Positions 27,056 to 37,242 of a stretch of DNA of 64,000 nt are shown here, one piece after another. The notes beneath the pieces are model-generated. The model searched no databases. It was not told where the DNA came from and saw nothing but the letters and a program-made list of their open reading frames with translations. A program made the position numbers and the translations under genes. The stretch is from Kineosporia babensis (GTDB lineage Bacteria > Actinomycetota > Actinomycetes > Actinomycetales > Kineosporiaceae): the NCBI RefSeq assembly GCF_021129305.1, contig NZ_JAJOMB010000001.1, forward strand, positions 124,001 to 188,000, written 5' to 3'. How positions within the stretch are numbered: the stretch's first letter is position 1; each line of letters begins with the position of its first letter.

Positions 27056-27445
27056 TCAAGCCGCGCTGACCTTCTCGGGTGAATCCTGGTGCGCGCAGGG
27101 CAGGGTCGGGTCGAAGGCGATGTCGACGATCTCGTCCAGCCGGGCCCGGGCGGCGGCCAGATCGGCCATCTGCCGGTCGATCCGGTCTCGCTCGGCCAGC
27201 AGCAGGGCCTTGGTCTCGTCGGTCGAGACCCCGGTGATCGTGCACGGGATCAGCGCCTGGATGGTCTTGCTGGAAAGGCCTGCGGCGAAGAGCAACTGGA
27301 TCAGGCCGACCCGCTCCACCGCGTGCTCGGCGTAGTGCCGCTGCCCGCTGGAGCTGCGCTCGGACTGCAGCAGTTCCTGCTCCTCGTAGTACCGCAGGGA
27401 CCGCACGCTGACGCCGGAACGTTCCGCCAGTTCACCGATACGCAT
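27056..27445 (-). CDS. MerR-family transcriptional regulator
   Basis: 129 residues from the ATG at 27445, with GAGGGG upstream. The MerR DNA-binding domain is clear (MRIGELAERSGVSVRSLRYYEEQELLQSERSSSGQRHY), followed by a dimerisation coiled coil and a short C-terminal tail with a single Cys (PTLPCAHQ). It lacks the cysteine patterns of metal-sensing MerRs, so it belongs to the SoxR/CueR-like small group with unknown ligand. It is divergent from an SDR gene and probably controls it. Confidence 0.88.
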   Translation of the reverse strand: MRIGELAERSGVSVRSLRYYEEQELLQSERSSSGQRHYAEHAVERVGLIQLLFAAGLSSKTIQALIPCTITGVSTDETKALLLAERDRIDRQMADLAAARARLDEIVDIAFDPTLPCAHQDSPEKVSAA

Positions 27446-27530
27446 GCTCTTGCCCCTCACATTGATGTCAGGTTTTAGCGTAACCGCAGATGCCGCCCAG
27501 CGGGGGCGGTCAGCGCACGAGGAGCACGTC

Positions 27531-28262
27531 ATGAAGGTTGCCGGATCTGTCGCCCTGGTCACCGGGGCCAACCGTGGGCTCGGCCGCGCAATGGCCGCTC
27601 ACCTGCTGGAACGCGGGGCGGCGAAGGTCTACGCGGCGGCCCGGACGCCCTCCCAGGTGGACCTGCCCGGGGTCGAGGCGATCCAGCTGGACATCACCGA
27701 CCCGGAGTCGGTGAAGGCTGCCGCGGCGATCGCGACAGACGTCTCGCTGGTGGTCAACAACGCCGGGATCTCGACCGGCGCGGCCTTCCTGACCGACCAG
27801 CTGGAGGGGGTGCGACGGGAGATGGACACGCTCTTCTACGGCACGCTGAACGTCTCGCGGGCCTTCGCCCCGATCCTGGGCGCGAACGGGGGCGGCGGGA
27901 TGATCAACATCCTGTCCGCGATGAGCTGGTTCTCGTACAACGGGGGCGGCGGGGGCTACTCGGCGGCCAAGGCGGCGCAGTGGTCGCTGACCAACAGCCT
28001 GCGGGTGGAGCTGTTCCCGCAGAAGACGCAGGTGGTGGGCGTGCTGCTGGGCATGGCGGACACCGACATGGTGCCCGAGGGCTGGACCGGGCCGCTGCTG
28101 ACTCCGGCCCAGGTGGTCACCGCCGCGCTGGACGGGCTGGAGGCCGGGAAGCAGGAGGTGCTGGCCGACGACTGGAGCGCCTACGTGAAGGCCTCGCTGG
28201 CCAAGGACCCGGCCGAGTTCTACACCCAGGACTACCTGAACGGCCTCTTCCCGGCCGCCTGA
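27531..28262 (+). CDS. Short-chain dehydrogenase/reductase
   Basis: 243 residues from the ATG at 27531 with GAGGAG upstream. A classical SDR: cofactor motif TGANRGLG, NNAG at the fourth strand, the catalytic Ser (LSAMSWF) and YxxxK (YSAAK). The substrate is not evident. It is divergent from the MerR gene, with an 85-bp shared promoter region containing GGTT-N7-AACC, which could be part of a MerR operator. Confidence 0.9.
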   Translation: MKVAGSVALVTGANRGLGRAMAAHLLERGAAKVYAAARTPSQVDLPGVEAIQLDITDPESVKAAAAIATDVSLVVNNAGISTGAAFLTDQLEGVRREMDTLFYGTLNVSRAFAPILGANGGGGMINILSAMSWFSYNGGGGGYSAAKAAQWSLTNSLRVELFPQKTQVVGVLLGMADTDMVPEGWTGPLLTPAQVVTAALDGLEAGKQEVLADDWSAYVKASLAKDPAEFYTQDYLNGLFPAA

Positions 28263-28300
28263 GCTGATGCCGGGCGGAGATGCGGCTGAGCTCAGGCGGC
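28254..28300. terminator. Bidirectional terminator across two stop codons
   Basis: A perfect 12-bp inverted repeat (GCCGCCTGAGCT 28254-28265 with AGCTCAGGCGGC 28289-28300) with a 23-nt loop includes the stop codons of the convergent SDR and DUF3817 genes. Confidence 0.65.
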
Positions 28301-28618
28301 GCTGGTGGCGAGGGCCGGCTGCTCGAGCTTGCCGGTCTTCTTCGCCCACAGCTCGAAGGCCACGGTGGCGAACGGCGGGATGGACGCCGCGAGCGCCACC
28401 AGCGTGGTGATCACCGACCAGCGCTGGGTGCGCGAGACCACCAGGGTGAGCGCCACGTAGGCCATGAAGACGCCGCCGTGGATCGGGCCGAAGATCTGCA
28501 CGCCCGCCTCGGTGGTCTCCGGCACGTACTTGATGAACATGCCGATCAGCAGGCCCAGCCAGCTGACCGCCTCGGCGAAGGCGACGACGCGGAACGCGGT
28601 GACCAAGCGGGAGTTCAT
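28292..28618 (-). CDS. DUF3817 family small membrane protein
   Basis: 108 residues with three membrane segments (about 8-28, 44-62 and 68-90). The pattern FRVVAFAEAVSWLGLLIGMFIKY...GPIHGGVFMAYVALTLVV is that of DUF3817. The function is unknown; members often sit near integral membrane transport genes. The start may be six codons further upstream (28636). Confidence 0.8.
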   Translation of the reverse strand: MNSRLVTAFRVVAFAEAVSWLGLLIGMFIKYVPETTEAGVQIFGPIHGGVFMAYVALTLVVSRTQRWSVITTLVALAASIPPFATVAFELWAKKTGKLEQPALATSAA

Positions 28619-28729
28619 GGCCGCAGAGTTTGCCATGCCGCCGGGTGTGACCACGCTCGCGGCTCGACCCGGGAACTTCTGCCCGGTTCTCGTCGCAAAC
28701 CGGCCTGGCCCGTCAGCCACCGCAAACCG

Positions 28730-28768
28730 CTCGAGGCTCCCCACCGTCCATGGGTGGGGAGCCTCGAG
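28730..28768 (-). terminator. Strong 16-bp hairpin downstream of DrrAB-type operon
   Basis: Perfect 16-bp arms (28730-28745 and 28753-28768, CTCGAGGCTCCCCACC and complement) with a 7-nt loop begin 5 bp beyond the stop of the minus-strand permease gene. On the opposite strand a GGTTTT follows, so it could work in both directions. Confidence 0.8.
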
Positions 28769-28773
28769 GGTTT

Positions 28774-29628
28774 TCAGGATTTCCGGTTGTACATCCGCAG
28801 CGCGATCGGTGCGAACACCACGACCAGCACGGCCGAGGCGCCGAGCACGAAGAGGATGTCGCCGCCGTCCGGACTGTCGTTCATCAGCCCCCGGGCCGCC
28901 TCGACCAGCAAGGTGACCGGGTTGACGTCCACGAACGACTGCAGCCAGCCCGGCATGGTCTCCGGCGGGGCGAACACCGAGCTGACGAAGGTGAGCGGGA
29001 ACAGGATCATCATCGCCATGCCCATCACCGCGTTGGGCGTACGCACCTTCAGCCCCAGGATCAGCCACAACCAGCTGAGCGAGAAGCAGAAGATCAGCAG
29101 CAGGCCCACCGCGCCGATCACGCCGACGAAGCCACCCGGCGCCCGGTAGCCGATCAGCACGCCCACGACCAGCACGATCGTGGAGGCCATCAGGTACCGC
29201 AGGGTGTCTCCGAGCAGGGCCCCGACCAGCAGCGACGGCCGCCAGACGGGCAGCGAGCGGATCCGGTCGAAGACCCCCTTCTCGATGTCCTGGTTGATCG
29301 TCATCGCGGTGTACATGGTGATGAAGATGATGGTCTGGACCAGGATCCCGGGCAGGGCGTACTGCAGGTACTCCTTCGGCGAGCCGGAGACCGCGCCGCC
29401 GAAGACGTAGGTGAACATCAGCGTGAACATGATCGGGAACATGGTCACGTCGAACAGTTGCTCGGGGACGTGCTTGATCTTCAGCAGGGCGCGCCAGCCG
29501 AAGGTCAGCGAGGAGTTCACTGCGCTGGCCCGGGGCGGGCGCTCGCCCGAGCCCAGGGCCGCGATGATCCGCTGGTCCATCCCGGCGCCGGGGGCCGGTT
29601 TCGGGGTTACCACCTCACCGGTACTCAT
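28774..29628 (-). CDS. ABC-2 type (DrrB-like) efflux permease
   Basis: 284 residues. A ~50-residue hydrophilic N-terminus is followed by six membrane segments and the ABC-2 hallmark region [39 protein letters not shown]. This matches DrrB/daunorubicin-type exporters. The start overlaps the ATPase gene stop by ATGA, so both halves are made together. The substrate (drug, lipid or polyketide) is unknown. Confidence 0.9.
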   Translation of the reverse strand: MSTGEVVTPKPAPGAGMDQRIIAALGSGERPPRASAVNSSLTFGWRALLKIKHVPEQLFDVTMFPIMFTLMFTYVFGGAVSGSPKEYLQYALPGILVQTIIFITMYTAMTINQDIEKGVFDRIRSLPVWRPSLLVGALLGDTLRYLMASTIVLVVGVLIGYRAPGGFVGVIGAVGLLLIFCFSLSWLWLILGLKVRTPNAVMGMAMMILFPLTFVSSVFAPPETMPGWLQSFVDVNPVTLLVEAARGLMNDSPDGGDILFVLGASAVLVVVFAPIALRMYNRKS

Positions 29629-30593
29629 GCCGGTACCTCCTTCTCCTGCGTCTCCTCGGCCGGGCGGCCGGTCAGGGCGAGGAACACCTCGTCGAGACTG
29701 GGCTGCCCGAGCGAGTACTCACTGATCACCAGGCCGTGGTCGCCGACCCGCTGCAGGGCCCCGGCCACCGCGGTGGGGTCGGACACCCGCAGCGACACCG
29801 AGGCCGGGTCGGACTCCAGCACCGGCTCCGCGCCCAGACTTTCGCCCAGGAGGCGGGCCACCTCGCTCCGATCGGCGGGGTCGGCCACCCGGACCTTGAC
29901 CGCGCCGGAGCCGACCGAGGCCTTGAGCTGACCGCTGGTGCCCTCGGCGATCACCTTGCCGTGGTCGATCACCGCGATCCGGTCGGCCAGCTGGTCGGCC
30001 TCCTCCAGGTACTGCGTGGTCAGCAGGATCGTGGTGCCCGCGCCGACCAGGGCCCGGACGATCTCCCAGACCTGGTTGCGGCTGCGCGGGTCCAGACCGG
30101 TGGTCGGCTCGTCGAGGAACATCAGATCGGGCCGCACGACGATGCTGCCGGCGATGTCGATCCGCCTGCGCATACCGCCGGAGTAGGCCTTGACCTGCTT
30201 GTTCGCCGCATCGCCGAGGTCGAACGCGGCCAGCAGCTCGGTGGCCCGGGCCTTCGCCGCCGCCCGGGAGTAGCCGTAGAGCCGGCTGAGCAGCAGCAGG
30301 TTCTCCATCCCGGTCAGGTCCTCGTCGAGCGAGGCGAACTGGCCGGTCAGGGCCACCCGGGAGCGCACCTCGGCGGCCTCCCGGACAACGTCGTGCCCCA
30401 GCACGGTGGCGGTGCCCCCGTCCGGCTCGAGCAGCGTGGCCAGCATCCGGATGGTGGTGGTCTTCCCGGCGCCGTTCGGCCCCAGTACCCCGTACACCCC
30501 ACCGGCGGGGATCTGCAGATCCACCCCGTCCACGGCCCGCATCTCGCCGAACACCTTCACCAGACCGGCCGTTTCGATAGCCAGGTCGGTCAT
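29625..30593 (-). CDS. DrrA-like ABC exporter ATP-binding protein
   Basis: About 322 residues from the ATG at 30593, preceded by AGGAGG. It has Walker [11 protein letters not shown]-loop [11 protein letters not shown], signature YSGGMRRR, Walker [13 protein letters not shown] and switch LLTTQY. The C-terminal ~100 residues form the DrrA-type regulatory domain (ending [15 protein letters not shown]). With the permease at 28774 it forms a DrrAB-type exporter. No transcription regulator is adjacent. Confidence 0.92.
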   Translation of the reverse strand: MTDLAIETAGLVKVFGEMRAVDGVDLQIPAGGVYGVLGPNGAGKTTTIRMLATLLEPDGGTATVLGHDVVREAAEVRSRVALTGQFASLDEDLTGMENLLLLSRLYGYSRAAAKARATELLAAFDLGDAANKQVKAYSGGMRRRIDIAGSIVVRPDLMFLDEPTTGLDPRSRNQVWEIVRALVGAGTTILLTTQYLEEADQLADRIAVIDHGKVIAEGTSGQLKASVGSGAVKVRVADPADRSEVARLLGESLGAEPVLESDPASVSLRVSDPTAVAGALQRVGDHGLVISEYSLGQPSLDEVFLALTGRPAEETQEKEVPA

Positions 30594-30826
30594 CGCACCC
30601 CTCCTGAGGAAGTTCTGCTTGTCGTGTCGTCTGATCGGACTGAGGCCGGGGCCGGTTCTCATCGGTCCCTGGCCCGTGGTTCTGTTCAGATTGGCGGCTG
30701 AACCCCACTTGAGGTCAAGGCTCCCCGGGTTCCGGCGGGTGCAGGGTAGCCCGGCCGGGTGGCCCGGCGCCCGCTGATTCTCCACCCGGCGTAGCGTTGT
30801 CTGACACCCAGTGAGGGAGGACGACG

Positions 30827-30988
30827 ATGTCTCTAGGACCGCCCGACGACCAGAGCCGCAGGGACCTGGGACCGGACGACGCCGCCCGGCCGACCCGGCC
30901 GAGTGATCGCGGCGCCTGGCGCAATCACGAGCATGACACCACCGACGACGAGGTGGACAGCGGCGTCTCCCGGCTTCCGCTCTCCTGA
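30827..30988 (+). CDS. Small acidic hydrophilic protein
   Basis: 53 residues with a strong ribosome-binding site (GGGAGG before the ATG) and a terminator directly after the stop, so it is probably a genuine monocistronic gene. The peptide is rich in Asp, Arg and Pro (ending [13 protein letters not shown]), likely disordered, with no signal peptide. I do not recognise the family. Confidence 0.55.
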   Translation: MSLGPPDDQSRRDLGPDDAARPTRPSDRGAWRNHEHDTTDDEVDSGVSRLPLS

Positions 30989-30996
30989 AAAGGTTT

Positions 30997-31022
30997 CCCC
31001 GGGCCACCGATCCGGCCCGGGG
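30997..31022 (+). terminator. Terminator hairpin after small acidic ORF
   Basis: A perfect 9-bp stem (CCCCGGGCC 30997-31005 with GGCCCGGGG 31014-31022) and an 8-nt loop, 8 bp past the stop codon. Confidence 0.7.
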
Positions 31023-31070
31023 ATTCCTGGGTCCTTACGGCCAGGGCCTTTTCGGGTGGCTGGGCGCCAT

Positions 31071-31583
31071 TCATCCCCCGGATGCCCCGAAGCGCCAATT
31101 GGAGACGCGGTTGCGCAGTCGGGTGAACCAGTTCGGTTTCGTGGGGGTGGGCTTCGGCGGTGGAACTGGTTCCGGTGCCGGACGTACCTGCCGCCAGAGC
31201 GCCACGGTCTCGTCCGCGTCGATCACGCCGACCGCGATCAGCGGCCCGTCCATCGGCCGGCGGTACTGATCCAGCAGGCGGTGATTGAAGTCGGCGATGG
31301 TCTCGCGCAGCACTTCCTCGGAGCCGACCGTGGGCAGGGCGGCCAGTAGCGCGGCCCGCTCCTTACGCAGGATCAGCAGGGGCGGCAGAAAGGCATGCAT
31401 GTCACCGCCGGAGCGCTCCACCCAGTCCTGGGCCCACTGTTCCGCGGTGAAGGGCCGATCCAGATTACGCAGCGGCTTGCCGGCGCCCTCCAGGTTGTCG
31501 AAGGCACCACGCTGCCGAGCCTCGCGCAGCTGACGCTCCACCCAGTCCTCGTGTCGCAGGTAGGCGGGCTTCTTCTCGGTCAT
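31071..31583 (-). CDS. DUF1992 (DnaJ homologue C28-like) family protein
   Basis: 170 residues. The N-terminal half has the DUF1992 pattern: W-V-E-R-Q-L-REARQRGAFDNLEGAGKPL and FNHRLLDQYRRP. A Pro-rich linker and a basic tail (WFTRLRNRVSNWRFG) follow. Family members lack a J domain in bacteria and have no assigned activity. It is 55 bp downstream of recQ on the same strand. Confidence 0.8.
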   Translation of the reverse strand: MTEKKPAYLRHEDWVERQLREARQRGAFDNLEGAGKPLRNLDRPFTAEQWAQDWVERSGGDMHAFLPPLLILRKERAALLAALPTVGSEEVLRETIADFNHRLLDQYRRPMDGPLIAVGVIDADETVALWRQVRPAPEPVPPPKPTPTKPNWFTRLRNRVSNWRFGASGG

Positions 31584-31638
31584 GGCCTCCCCAGTGCACT
31601 CGCCGGTCCCACCGGTACAACGCCCGCGGCCGACCGAT

Positions 31639-33510
31639 CTACTCCTGGGTCAGGGCCTTGAGGACCTGCTCGCCGTAGCGCTCCAGTTTGGCCTGCCCCA
31701 CCCCGTCCACCGTGCCGAGCTGCTCCAGGGTGCGCGGCAGCTGGGTGGCGATCTGCCGCAGCGTCTTGTCGTGGAAGATCACGTAGGCGGGCAGCCCCTG
31801 CTCCTTGGCCACCCCGGCCCGCCAGGCCCGCAGCCGCTCGAACACCGGCGCCGCCTCGGGCGGCAACTCCACCACCGGCTTCTTCGACGAGCCACCGGAG
31901 GAGCCCGACGAGCGGGCCGGCTTCTCCGGTTCGCGGCGCATCATCACCTCGCGCTCGCGGCGCAGTACGGCGGCGCTGCCGTCGGTGAGGGTAAGGGTGC
32001 TGTACTCGCCCTCGACCGCCAGCAGGTTGTTGGCCAGCAGCTGGCGCACCACGCCGCGCCACTGCGACTCGCTCAGCTCGGTACCGATGCCGAACACGCT
32101 GAGCTGGTCGTGCCGGAACTTGGTGACCTTCTCGGTCTTCTTGCCCAGCAGGATGTCGATCGACTGCCCGGCGCCGAACTTCTGGTTCCGCTCGCTCTGC
32201 AGCCGGTAGACGGTGGACAGCAGTTTCTGCGCGGGGACGGTGCCGTCCCAGGTCTGCGGCGGGTTCAGGCAGGTGTCGCAGTTACCGCACGGTTCGGCCT
32301 CCTGGCCGAAGTAGTTCAGCAGCCGGATCCGCCGGCAGTCGACGGTCTCGCAGAGCGCAAGCATGGCGTCGAGATGGGTGGAGAGCTTGCGGCGGTGCGC
32401 AAGGTCGCCCTCCGACGAATCGATCATCCGGCGCTGCTGCACCACGTCGGCCATGCCGTAGGCCATCCAGGCGGTGGAGGGCTGACCGTCCCGCCCGGCC
32501 CGGCCGGTCTCCTGGTAGTAGCCCTCGATCGACTTGGGCAGGTCCAGGTGCACCACGAACCGCACGTCCGGCTTGTCGATGCCCATCCCGAACGCGATCG
32601 TCGCCACCATCACCAGGCCGTCCTCCCGCAGGAACCGGGACTGGTTGGCCGCCCGCACCCGCTGGTCCAGCCCGGCGTGGTACGGCAGGGCGGGGATCCC
32701 GGCCGCGCTCAGCGTCTCGGCGGTCTTCTCGACCGAGGCCCGGGACAGGCAGTAGACGATGCCCGCGTCCCCGTTGTGCTCGGTGCGCAGCAGGTCGAGC
32801 AACTGCTTGCTGGGCGAGTTCTTCGGCACGATCCGGTACTGGATGTTGGGCCGGTCGAAGCTGGCCACGAAGTGCCGGGCCTGCTGCAGGTTCAGCCGCT
32901 GCGCGATCTCCTCGTGGGTGCGCGAGGTGGCGGTGGCGGTGAGGGCGATGCGCGGTACGTCGGGCCAGCGCTCGTGCAGCATGGACAGGGCCAGGTAGTC
33001 GGGCCGGAAGTCGTGACCCCACTGGGCCACACAGTGCGCCTCGTCGATCGCGAACAGCGCGATGTTGCCGCGCTCGAGCAGCCGCCAGGTGGCCGAGGTA
33101 CCGCCGCCGAGCGCCTCGGGCGCCAGGTACAGCAGGTCGAGTTCGTCGGCCAGGAAGGCCTTCTCGACCTGGCGGCGGGTCTCCAGGTCCTGGCTGGAGT
33201 TGAGGAAGCCGGCCCGCACCCCGAGTGCCTGCAGCGCGTCCACCTGATCCTGCATGAGGGCGATCAGCGGGGAGATGACCACGCCGACGCCGGGCCGGAC
33301 CAGAGCGGGAATCTGATAGCAGAGCGACTTGCCACCGCCGGTGGGCATCAGCACCAGGGCGTCGCCACCGCCGATGACCTGATCGACGATCTCGCGCTGG
33401 CTGCCGCGGAACGCGTCGTAGCCGAAGACCCGGTGCAGCACCTCCAGGGCCGGATCGGCGACGGAGAGGTCGTTCAGGGCAGATTCGTTGGGCGAGGTCT
33501 GCGCAGTCAC
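31639..33510 (-). CDS. recQ: ATP-dependent DNA helicase RecQ
   Basis: About 623 residues from a GTG at 33510; a longer frame upstream looks non-coding. The helicase core has Walker A (TGGGKS), the DEAH box ([11 protein letters not shown]) and the arginine-finger motif VI ([10 protein letters not shown]). A zinc-binding motif (CGNCDTC) and winged-helix RQC region follow, then a Ser-rich linker and a C-terminal HRDC domain (~545-620). This is the full RecQ layout. It unwinds DNA during recombination and repair. Confidence 0.93.
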   Translation of the reverse strand: MTAQTSPNESALNDLSVADPALEVLHRVFGYDAFRGSQREIVDQVIGGGDALVLMPTGGGKSLCYQIPALVRPGVGVVISPLIALMQDQVDALQALGVRAGFLNSSQDLETRRQVEKAFLADELDLLYLAPEALGGGTSATWRLLERGNIALFAIDEAHCVAQWGHDFRPDYLALSMLHERWPDVPRIALTATATSRTHEEIAQRLNLQQARHFVASFDRPNIQYRIVPKNSPSKQLLDLLRTEHNGDAGIVYCLSRASVEKTAETLSAAGIPALPYHAGLDQRVRAANQSRFLREDGLVMVATIAFGMGIDKPDVRFVVHLDLPKSIEGYYQETGRAGRDGQPSTAWMAYGMADVVQQRRMIDSSEGDLAHRRKLSTHLDAMLALCETVDCRRIRLLNYFGQEAEPCGNCDTCLNPPQTWDGTVPAQKLLSTVYRLQSERNQKFGAGQSIDILLGKKTEKVTKFRHDQLSVFGIGTELSESQWRGVVRQLLANNLLAVEGEYSTLTLTDGSAAVLRREREVMMRREPEKPARSSGSSGGSSKKPVVELPPEAAPVFERLRAWRAGVAKEQGLPAYVIFHDKTLRQIATQLPRTLEQLGTVDGVGQAKLERYGEQVLKALTQE

Positions 33511-33760
33511 CCCGGCGATTGTAGTTGCGCTGCGGGCCGGGCCCGGTGGCCTGTGGAAAACCGGACCGGATGTAGCGAACGCCACGGCCGTGCCGATGAT
33601 CACGAAATCCGTGGTCAGGACGGACGGCCCGGGCGCGCCGGGACCTAGTTCCCCTCGGTAACGTCCTGTCCAGACAACTGCTCGTCAGCTGGGAGGGCAA
33701 GGAGGCTTTCCGCAGGGCAGGCTGGTCGCGAGCAGTGCGCCGCCCTAATTGGAGTGCTCG

Positions 33761-35842
33761 ATGACCCGCACCCTGCTGATGGTCCCCACCGGACATGGTT
33801 CCGGCCTCACCACCACGTGTCTGGGCGTGGTCGCGGCGTTGCAGCAACGTGGGGTGGACGTCGGCTTCTTCAAGCCGCTGGCCCAGTTCCACGAACGCGA
33901 AGGTGTCCGCGACGCCTCGACCGCGCTGATCCGGCTGATCTCCACGCTCGAGCCGCCGGAGCCGATGCCGGCCCAGCAGGCCGAGCAGCTGCTCAGCGAG
34001 AACAGCCTGGACGTCCTCATGCAGCAGGCCGTCGAGGCGGCCGAGCCGATCCTGGCCGAGCACGACGTGGTGATCGTCGAGGGCCTGGCCAGCGGCGCCG
34101 GCGGGGTCTACTCCGGCCGGGTGAACCTGGCTCTGGCCAAGGCCTTCGACGCGGACGTGGTGCTGGTCAGCGCGGCCGACGGGGAGGGCGACCACAGCCG
34201 CACGGCCGGCTCGATGTCGATCACCGCGCAGACCTACCGCGGGGGCGAGCACGACCGGGTGATCGGGGCGATCGTCAACCGGGTCACCGGGACCACGCCC
34301 GAGCAGAAGGCCGAGCTGCACCACGCGCTGGCCGGGCAGGGGCTGCGGCTGGCCGGGGCGGTACCCGCCAAGGACGAGCTGACCTGGCCGCGCACCAGTG
34401 ACATCGTCTCCGAGCTGAACGTGAAGGTGCTCAGCGAGGGCGAGTCCGGGCGCCGGGTGAAGGACATCATCATCGCCGCGCAGTCGGTGCAGGGCATGCT
34501 GCCGCTGCTGCGCGAGGGCCGGCTGGTGGTGGTACCCGGTGACCGGCACGACGTGATCCTGGGCGTCTGCCTGGCCGCGATGAACGGAGTGCGGCTGGCC
34601 GGCCTGCTGCTGACCGTGGGACTGGAGCCGGATCCGCGGGTGTGGGAACTGTGCAAGCCCGCCGCCGCGACCGGTCTGCCGATCATGGTGACCGACGGCT
34701 ACAGCTACGAGACCGCGCTCACCCTGAACTCTTTCGACCCGGGCATCCCCTCCGACGACAAGGAGCGGGCCCGGATGGCCGCCTCGGCGGTCGCGGCCTC
34801 GCTGGACCCGGGCTGGCTGGCCGACCTGCCGCAGACCACGCACCTGACCCGGGTGAGCCCGCCGGCCTTCCGGCACCGGCTGACCATGCGGGCCCGGGCG
34901 GTGAAGAAGCGCATCGTCCTGCCGGAGGGCAGCGAGCCGCGTACCCTGCGCGCCGCCGTCACCTGCCAGCAGCGCGGGATCGCCCAGTGCGTCCTGCTCG
35001 CCCCCGAGGCCGAGGTGCACAAGCAGGCCGCGGGTCTCGGGCTGACGCTGCCGGAGGGTCTCGAGATCATCGACCCGACGAACGTGGACCAGCGTTACGT
35101 GGACAAGATGGTCGAGGCCCGCAAGCACAAGGGGATGACCCCCGAGCGGGCCCAGGACGAGCTGAGCGACCCGATCACGCTGGGCACGATGATGCTGCGG
35201 CTGGACGAGGTGGACGGTCTGGTCGCCGGCGCGGTGCACACCACCGCCGCCACCGTGCGCCCGGCGCTGCAGCTGCTGGGCACCGCGCCGGGGGCCGAGC
35301 TGGTCTCGTCGGTGTTCTTCATGTGCCTGCCGGACGAGGTGGTCATCTACGGTGACTGCGCGGTCAACCCCAATCCCACGCCCTCCCAGCTGGCCGACAT
35401 CGCGATCCAGAGTGCGCGCTCGGCCGAGGCTTTCGGGATCGAGCCGCGGGTGGCGATGATCAGCTTCAGCACCGGCAGCTCGGGCTCGGGCACCGACGTG
35501 GCCGCGGTGACCGAGGCGACGAAGATCGTCCGCGAGCGGGCCCCGGAACTGCTGGCCGACGGACCGCTGCAGTACGACGCGGCGGCGATCGCCTCGGTGG
35601 CGCGCAGCAAGGCCCCGGACAGCCCGGTGGCCGGCCGGGCCACGGTCTTCGTGTTCCCCGACCTGAACACCGGTAACACCACTTACAAGGCGGTGCAGCG
35701 CAGCGCCGACGTGATCAGCATCGGCCCGATGCTGCAGGGCCTGGCCAAGCCGGTGAACGACCTGTCCCGCGGGGCGCTGGTGGACGACATCGTGTACACC
35801 ATCGCGCTCACCGCGATCCAGGCCGCTCAGCGCGACAGCTGA
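33761..35842 (+). CDS. pta: Phosphate acetyltransferase
   Basis: 693 residues from the ATG at 33761 with GGAG upstream. It is the long Pta form: an N-terminal P-loop-like BioD/CobQ-related domain (VPTGHGSGLTTT), a central DRTGG-type region (~215-330), and a C-terminal PTA_PTB catalytic domain (~380-690; RIVLPEGSEPRTLRAA, ...SFSTGSSGSG, VFPDLNTGN). It interconverts acetyl-CoA and acetyl phosphate. The usual downstream acetate kinase gene is not present; a convergent dehydrogenase follows. Confidence 0.94.
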   Translation: MTRTLLMVPTGHGSGLTTTCLGVVAALQQRGVDVGFFKPLAQFHEREGVRDASTALIRLISTLEPPEPMPAQQAEQLLSENSLDVLMQQAVEAAEPILAEHDVVIVEGLASGAGGVYSGRVNLALAKAFDADVVLVSAADGEGDHSRTAGSMSITAQTYRGGEHDRVIGAIVNRVTGTTPEQKAELHHALAGQGLRLAGAVPAKDELTWPRTSDIVSELNVKVLSEGESGRRVKDIIIAAQSVQGMLPLLREGRLVVVPGDRHDVILGVCLAAMNGVRLAGLLLTVGLEPDPRVWELCKPAAATGLPIMVTDGYSYETALTLNSFDPGIPSDDKERARMAASAVAASLDPGWLADLPQTTHLTRVSPPAFRHRLTMRARAVKKRIVLPEGSEPRTLRAAVTCQQRGIAQCVLLAPEAEVHKQAAGLGLTLPEGLEIIDPTNVDQRYVDKMVEARKHKGMTPERAQDELSDPITLGTMMLRLDEVDGLVAGAVHTTAATVRPALQLLGTAPGAELVSSVFFMCLPDEVVIYGDCAVNPNPTPSQLADIAIQSARSAEAFGIEPRVAMISFSTGSSGSGTDVAAVTEATKIVRERAPELLADGPLQYDAAAIASVARSKAPDSPVAGRATVFVFPDLNTGNTTYKAVQRSADVISIGPMLQGLAKPVNDLSRGALVDDIVYTIALTAIQAAQRDS

Positions 35843-35846
35843 AGAA

Positions 35847-36872
35847 CTAGAGCGACGGCACGCCGACGGCCCGCCCGATGATCTGCCCCTCGTGCAGCAG
35901 CTGGTAGGCCTTCGGTACGTCGTCCAGGCTGAAAGTACGCGTCTGGATGTGGATCTGACCGCGCTGGGCCATGGTCACCAGCTGGCCCAGCTCGGCCCGG
36001 CCGCCCCACAGCGAAGTGGAGATGGTGGTGTTGGAGGGCACGGTGAAGAAGCCGACCTTCACACCGCCACCCCCGGCGCCGACCAGCACCACGTGACCCT
36101 CGACCCCGGCGCAGGCCACGGCCAGCTCGGCGGTCTTGTCGATCCCGACGAAGTCGAACACCACGTGGGCGCCACGCCCGCCGGTGAGCTTCTTCACGGC
36201 CTCGGCCGCGTCCGGGCCGGAGGGCATAACCTCGTGCGCGCCACACTCTTTGGCCAGGTCGAGCTTGTCCTGGGTCACGTCCATGGCGATCACCCGGGTA
36301 CCGGTGAGCTCGCGCAGCAGCTGCACCGCCACGTGGCCCAGGCCGCCGACGCCGATGACCACCGTGGTGGTGCCACCCTTGAGCTTCGGCAGCACGGAAA
36401 GGATGGCCTGGTAAGGAGTCAGCGCAGCGTCGGTGAGCGAGGCCGCGCGGACCGGGTCGAGGTCACCGATCGGCACCAGGCGGCGCGGGGTGTCCACGAT
36501 CATGTAGTCGGCCAGCGCGCCGTCCGAGCCCAGCCCCGGCGAGGTCATGCCGTTCAGGCAGAGCATCTCCTTACCGGCGGCGCACATCTCGCAGACGCCG
36601 CAGCCCCAGCACCCGTGCACGATGACCGGGGTGCCGACCTCGATCCCGGTGGCGCCCTCGCCCAGCTCCTCGACGATGCCGGCGGGCTCGTGGCCCAGCG
36701 TCATCGGCAGCTCGTAGCCGAGAGCGTCGGGGGCGGACATCACCACCTCGTCGGAGTGGCACAGGCCGGCGGCGGTGACCTTCAGCAGGACCTGACCGGG
36801 ACCGGGCTGCGGCTTGGCGACCTCGACGACCTCGGGACGCTGGCCGATCTTCCGGTACTGGACGGCTTTCAT
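35847..36872 (-). CDS. Zinc-dependent alcohol dehydrogenase (AdhP type)
   Basis: 341 residues. It has the catalytic-zinc ligand Cys (AGLCHSD), GHE (TLGHEPAG), four structural-zinc Cys (CGVCEMCAAGKEMLC) and the Rossmann motif GVGGLGHVAVQLL. This is the NAD-dependent medium-chain ADH group. It is convergent with pta (4-bp gap), which would fit acetyl-CoA/acetaldehyde/ethanol metabolism, although that is inference. Confidence 0.9.
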   Translation of the reverse strand: MKAVQYRKIGQRPEVVEVAKPQPGPGQVLLKVTAAGLCHSDEVVMSAPDALGYELPMTLGHEPAGIVEELGEGATGIEVGTPVIVHGCWGCGVCEMCAAGKEMLCLNGMTSPGLGSDGALADYMIVDTPRRLVPIGDLDPVRAASLTDAALTPYQAILSVLPKLKGGTTTVVIGVGGLGHVAVQLLRELTGTRVIAMDVTQDKLDLAKECGAHEVMPSGPDAAEAVKKLTGGRGAHVVFDFVGIDKTAELAVACAGVEGHVVLVGAGGGGVKVGFFTVPSNTTISTSLWGGRAELGQLVTMAQRGQIHIQTRTFSLDDVPKAYQLLHEGQIIGRAVGVPSL

Positions 36873-37242
36873 TGCATACCTCTTCAGTGAGACATCGCGC
36901 CGCGTCGGTCGGGCGCCGTCAGGAGCGTCGTCGCAGGTGCGACGCCCAGGCGCGGCATGGTTGAACGCTAACTCTTAATCGACACCCGTCGGCCAAGCTT
37001 GAGGACGAATACCCGGCCATCTCGGGACAAGTGGCACTGTGAGATGCGTCCGCCATCAACCCAGCGTGAGCAAGATGCTCGAACAGTGACAGTCGGTGAG
37101 CCAAACGCAGGGAAGGCCCACGATTACCTTCCGTGACGCCGGCCGAAGCTGGCCTACTTGGTGTCACACAGAGCGACGGAAACGGCGCCTCAACGACGAG
37201 GTACCGAAGAAGTCGACACCCATCGTCACGCAATGGGGTTCC
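36873..37242. other. Divergent intergenic region, no gene seen
   Basis: About 370 bp between the alcohol dehydrogenase and the lipoprotein gene. The frame of the lipoprotein stays open from 37096, but the upstream part has poor coding character and no ribosome-binding site. Slightly AT-richer DNA around 36965-37020 may hold the promoters. Nothing else recognised. Confidence 0.5.

Noticed and set aside
32282-35239. A 985-codon open frame on the minus strand
   Set aside because: It runs through recQ in another frame and antisense to pta. Both real genes have complete catalytic motifs; the frame shows none.
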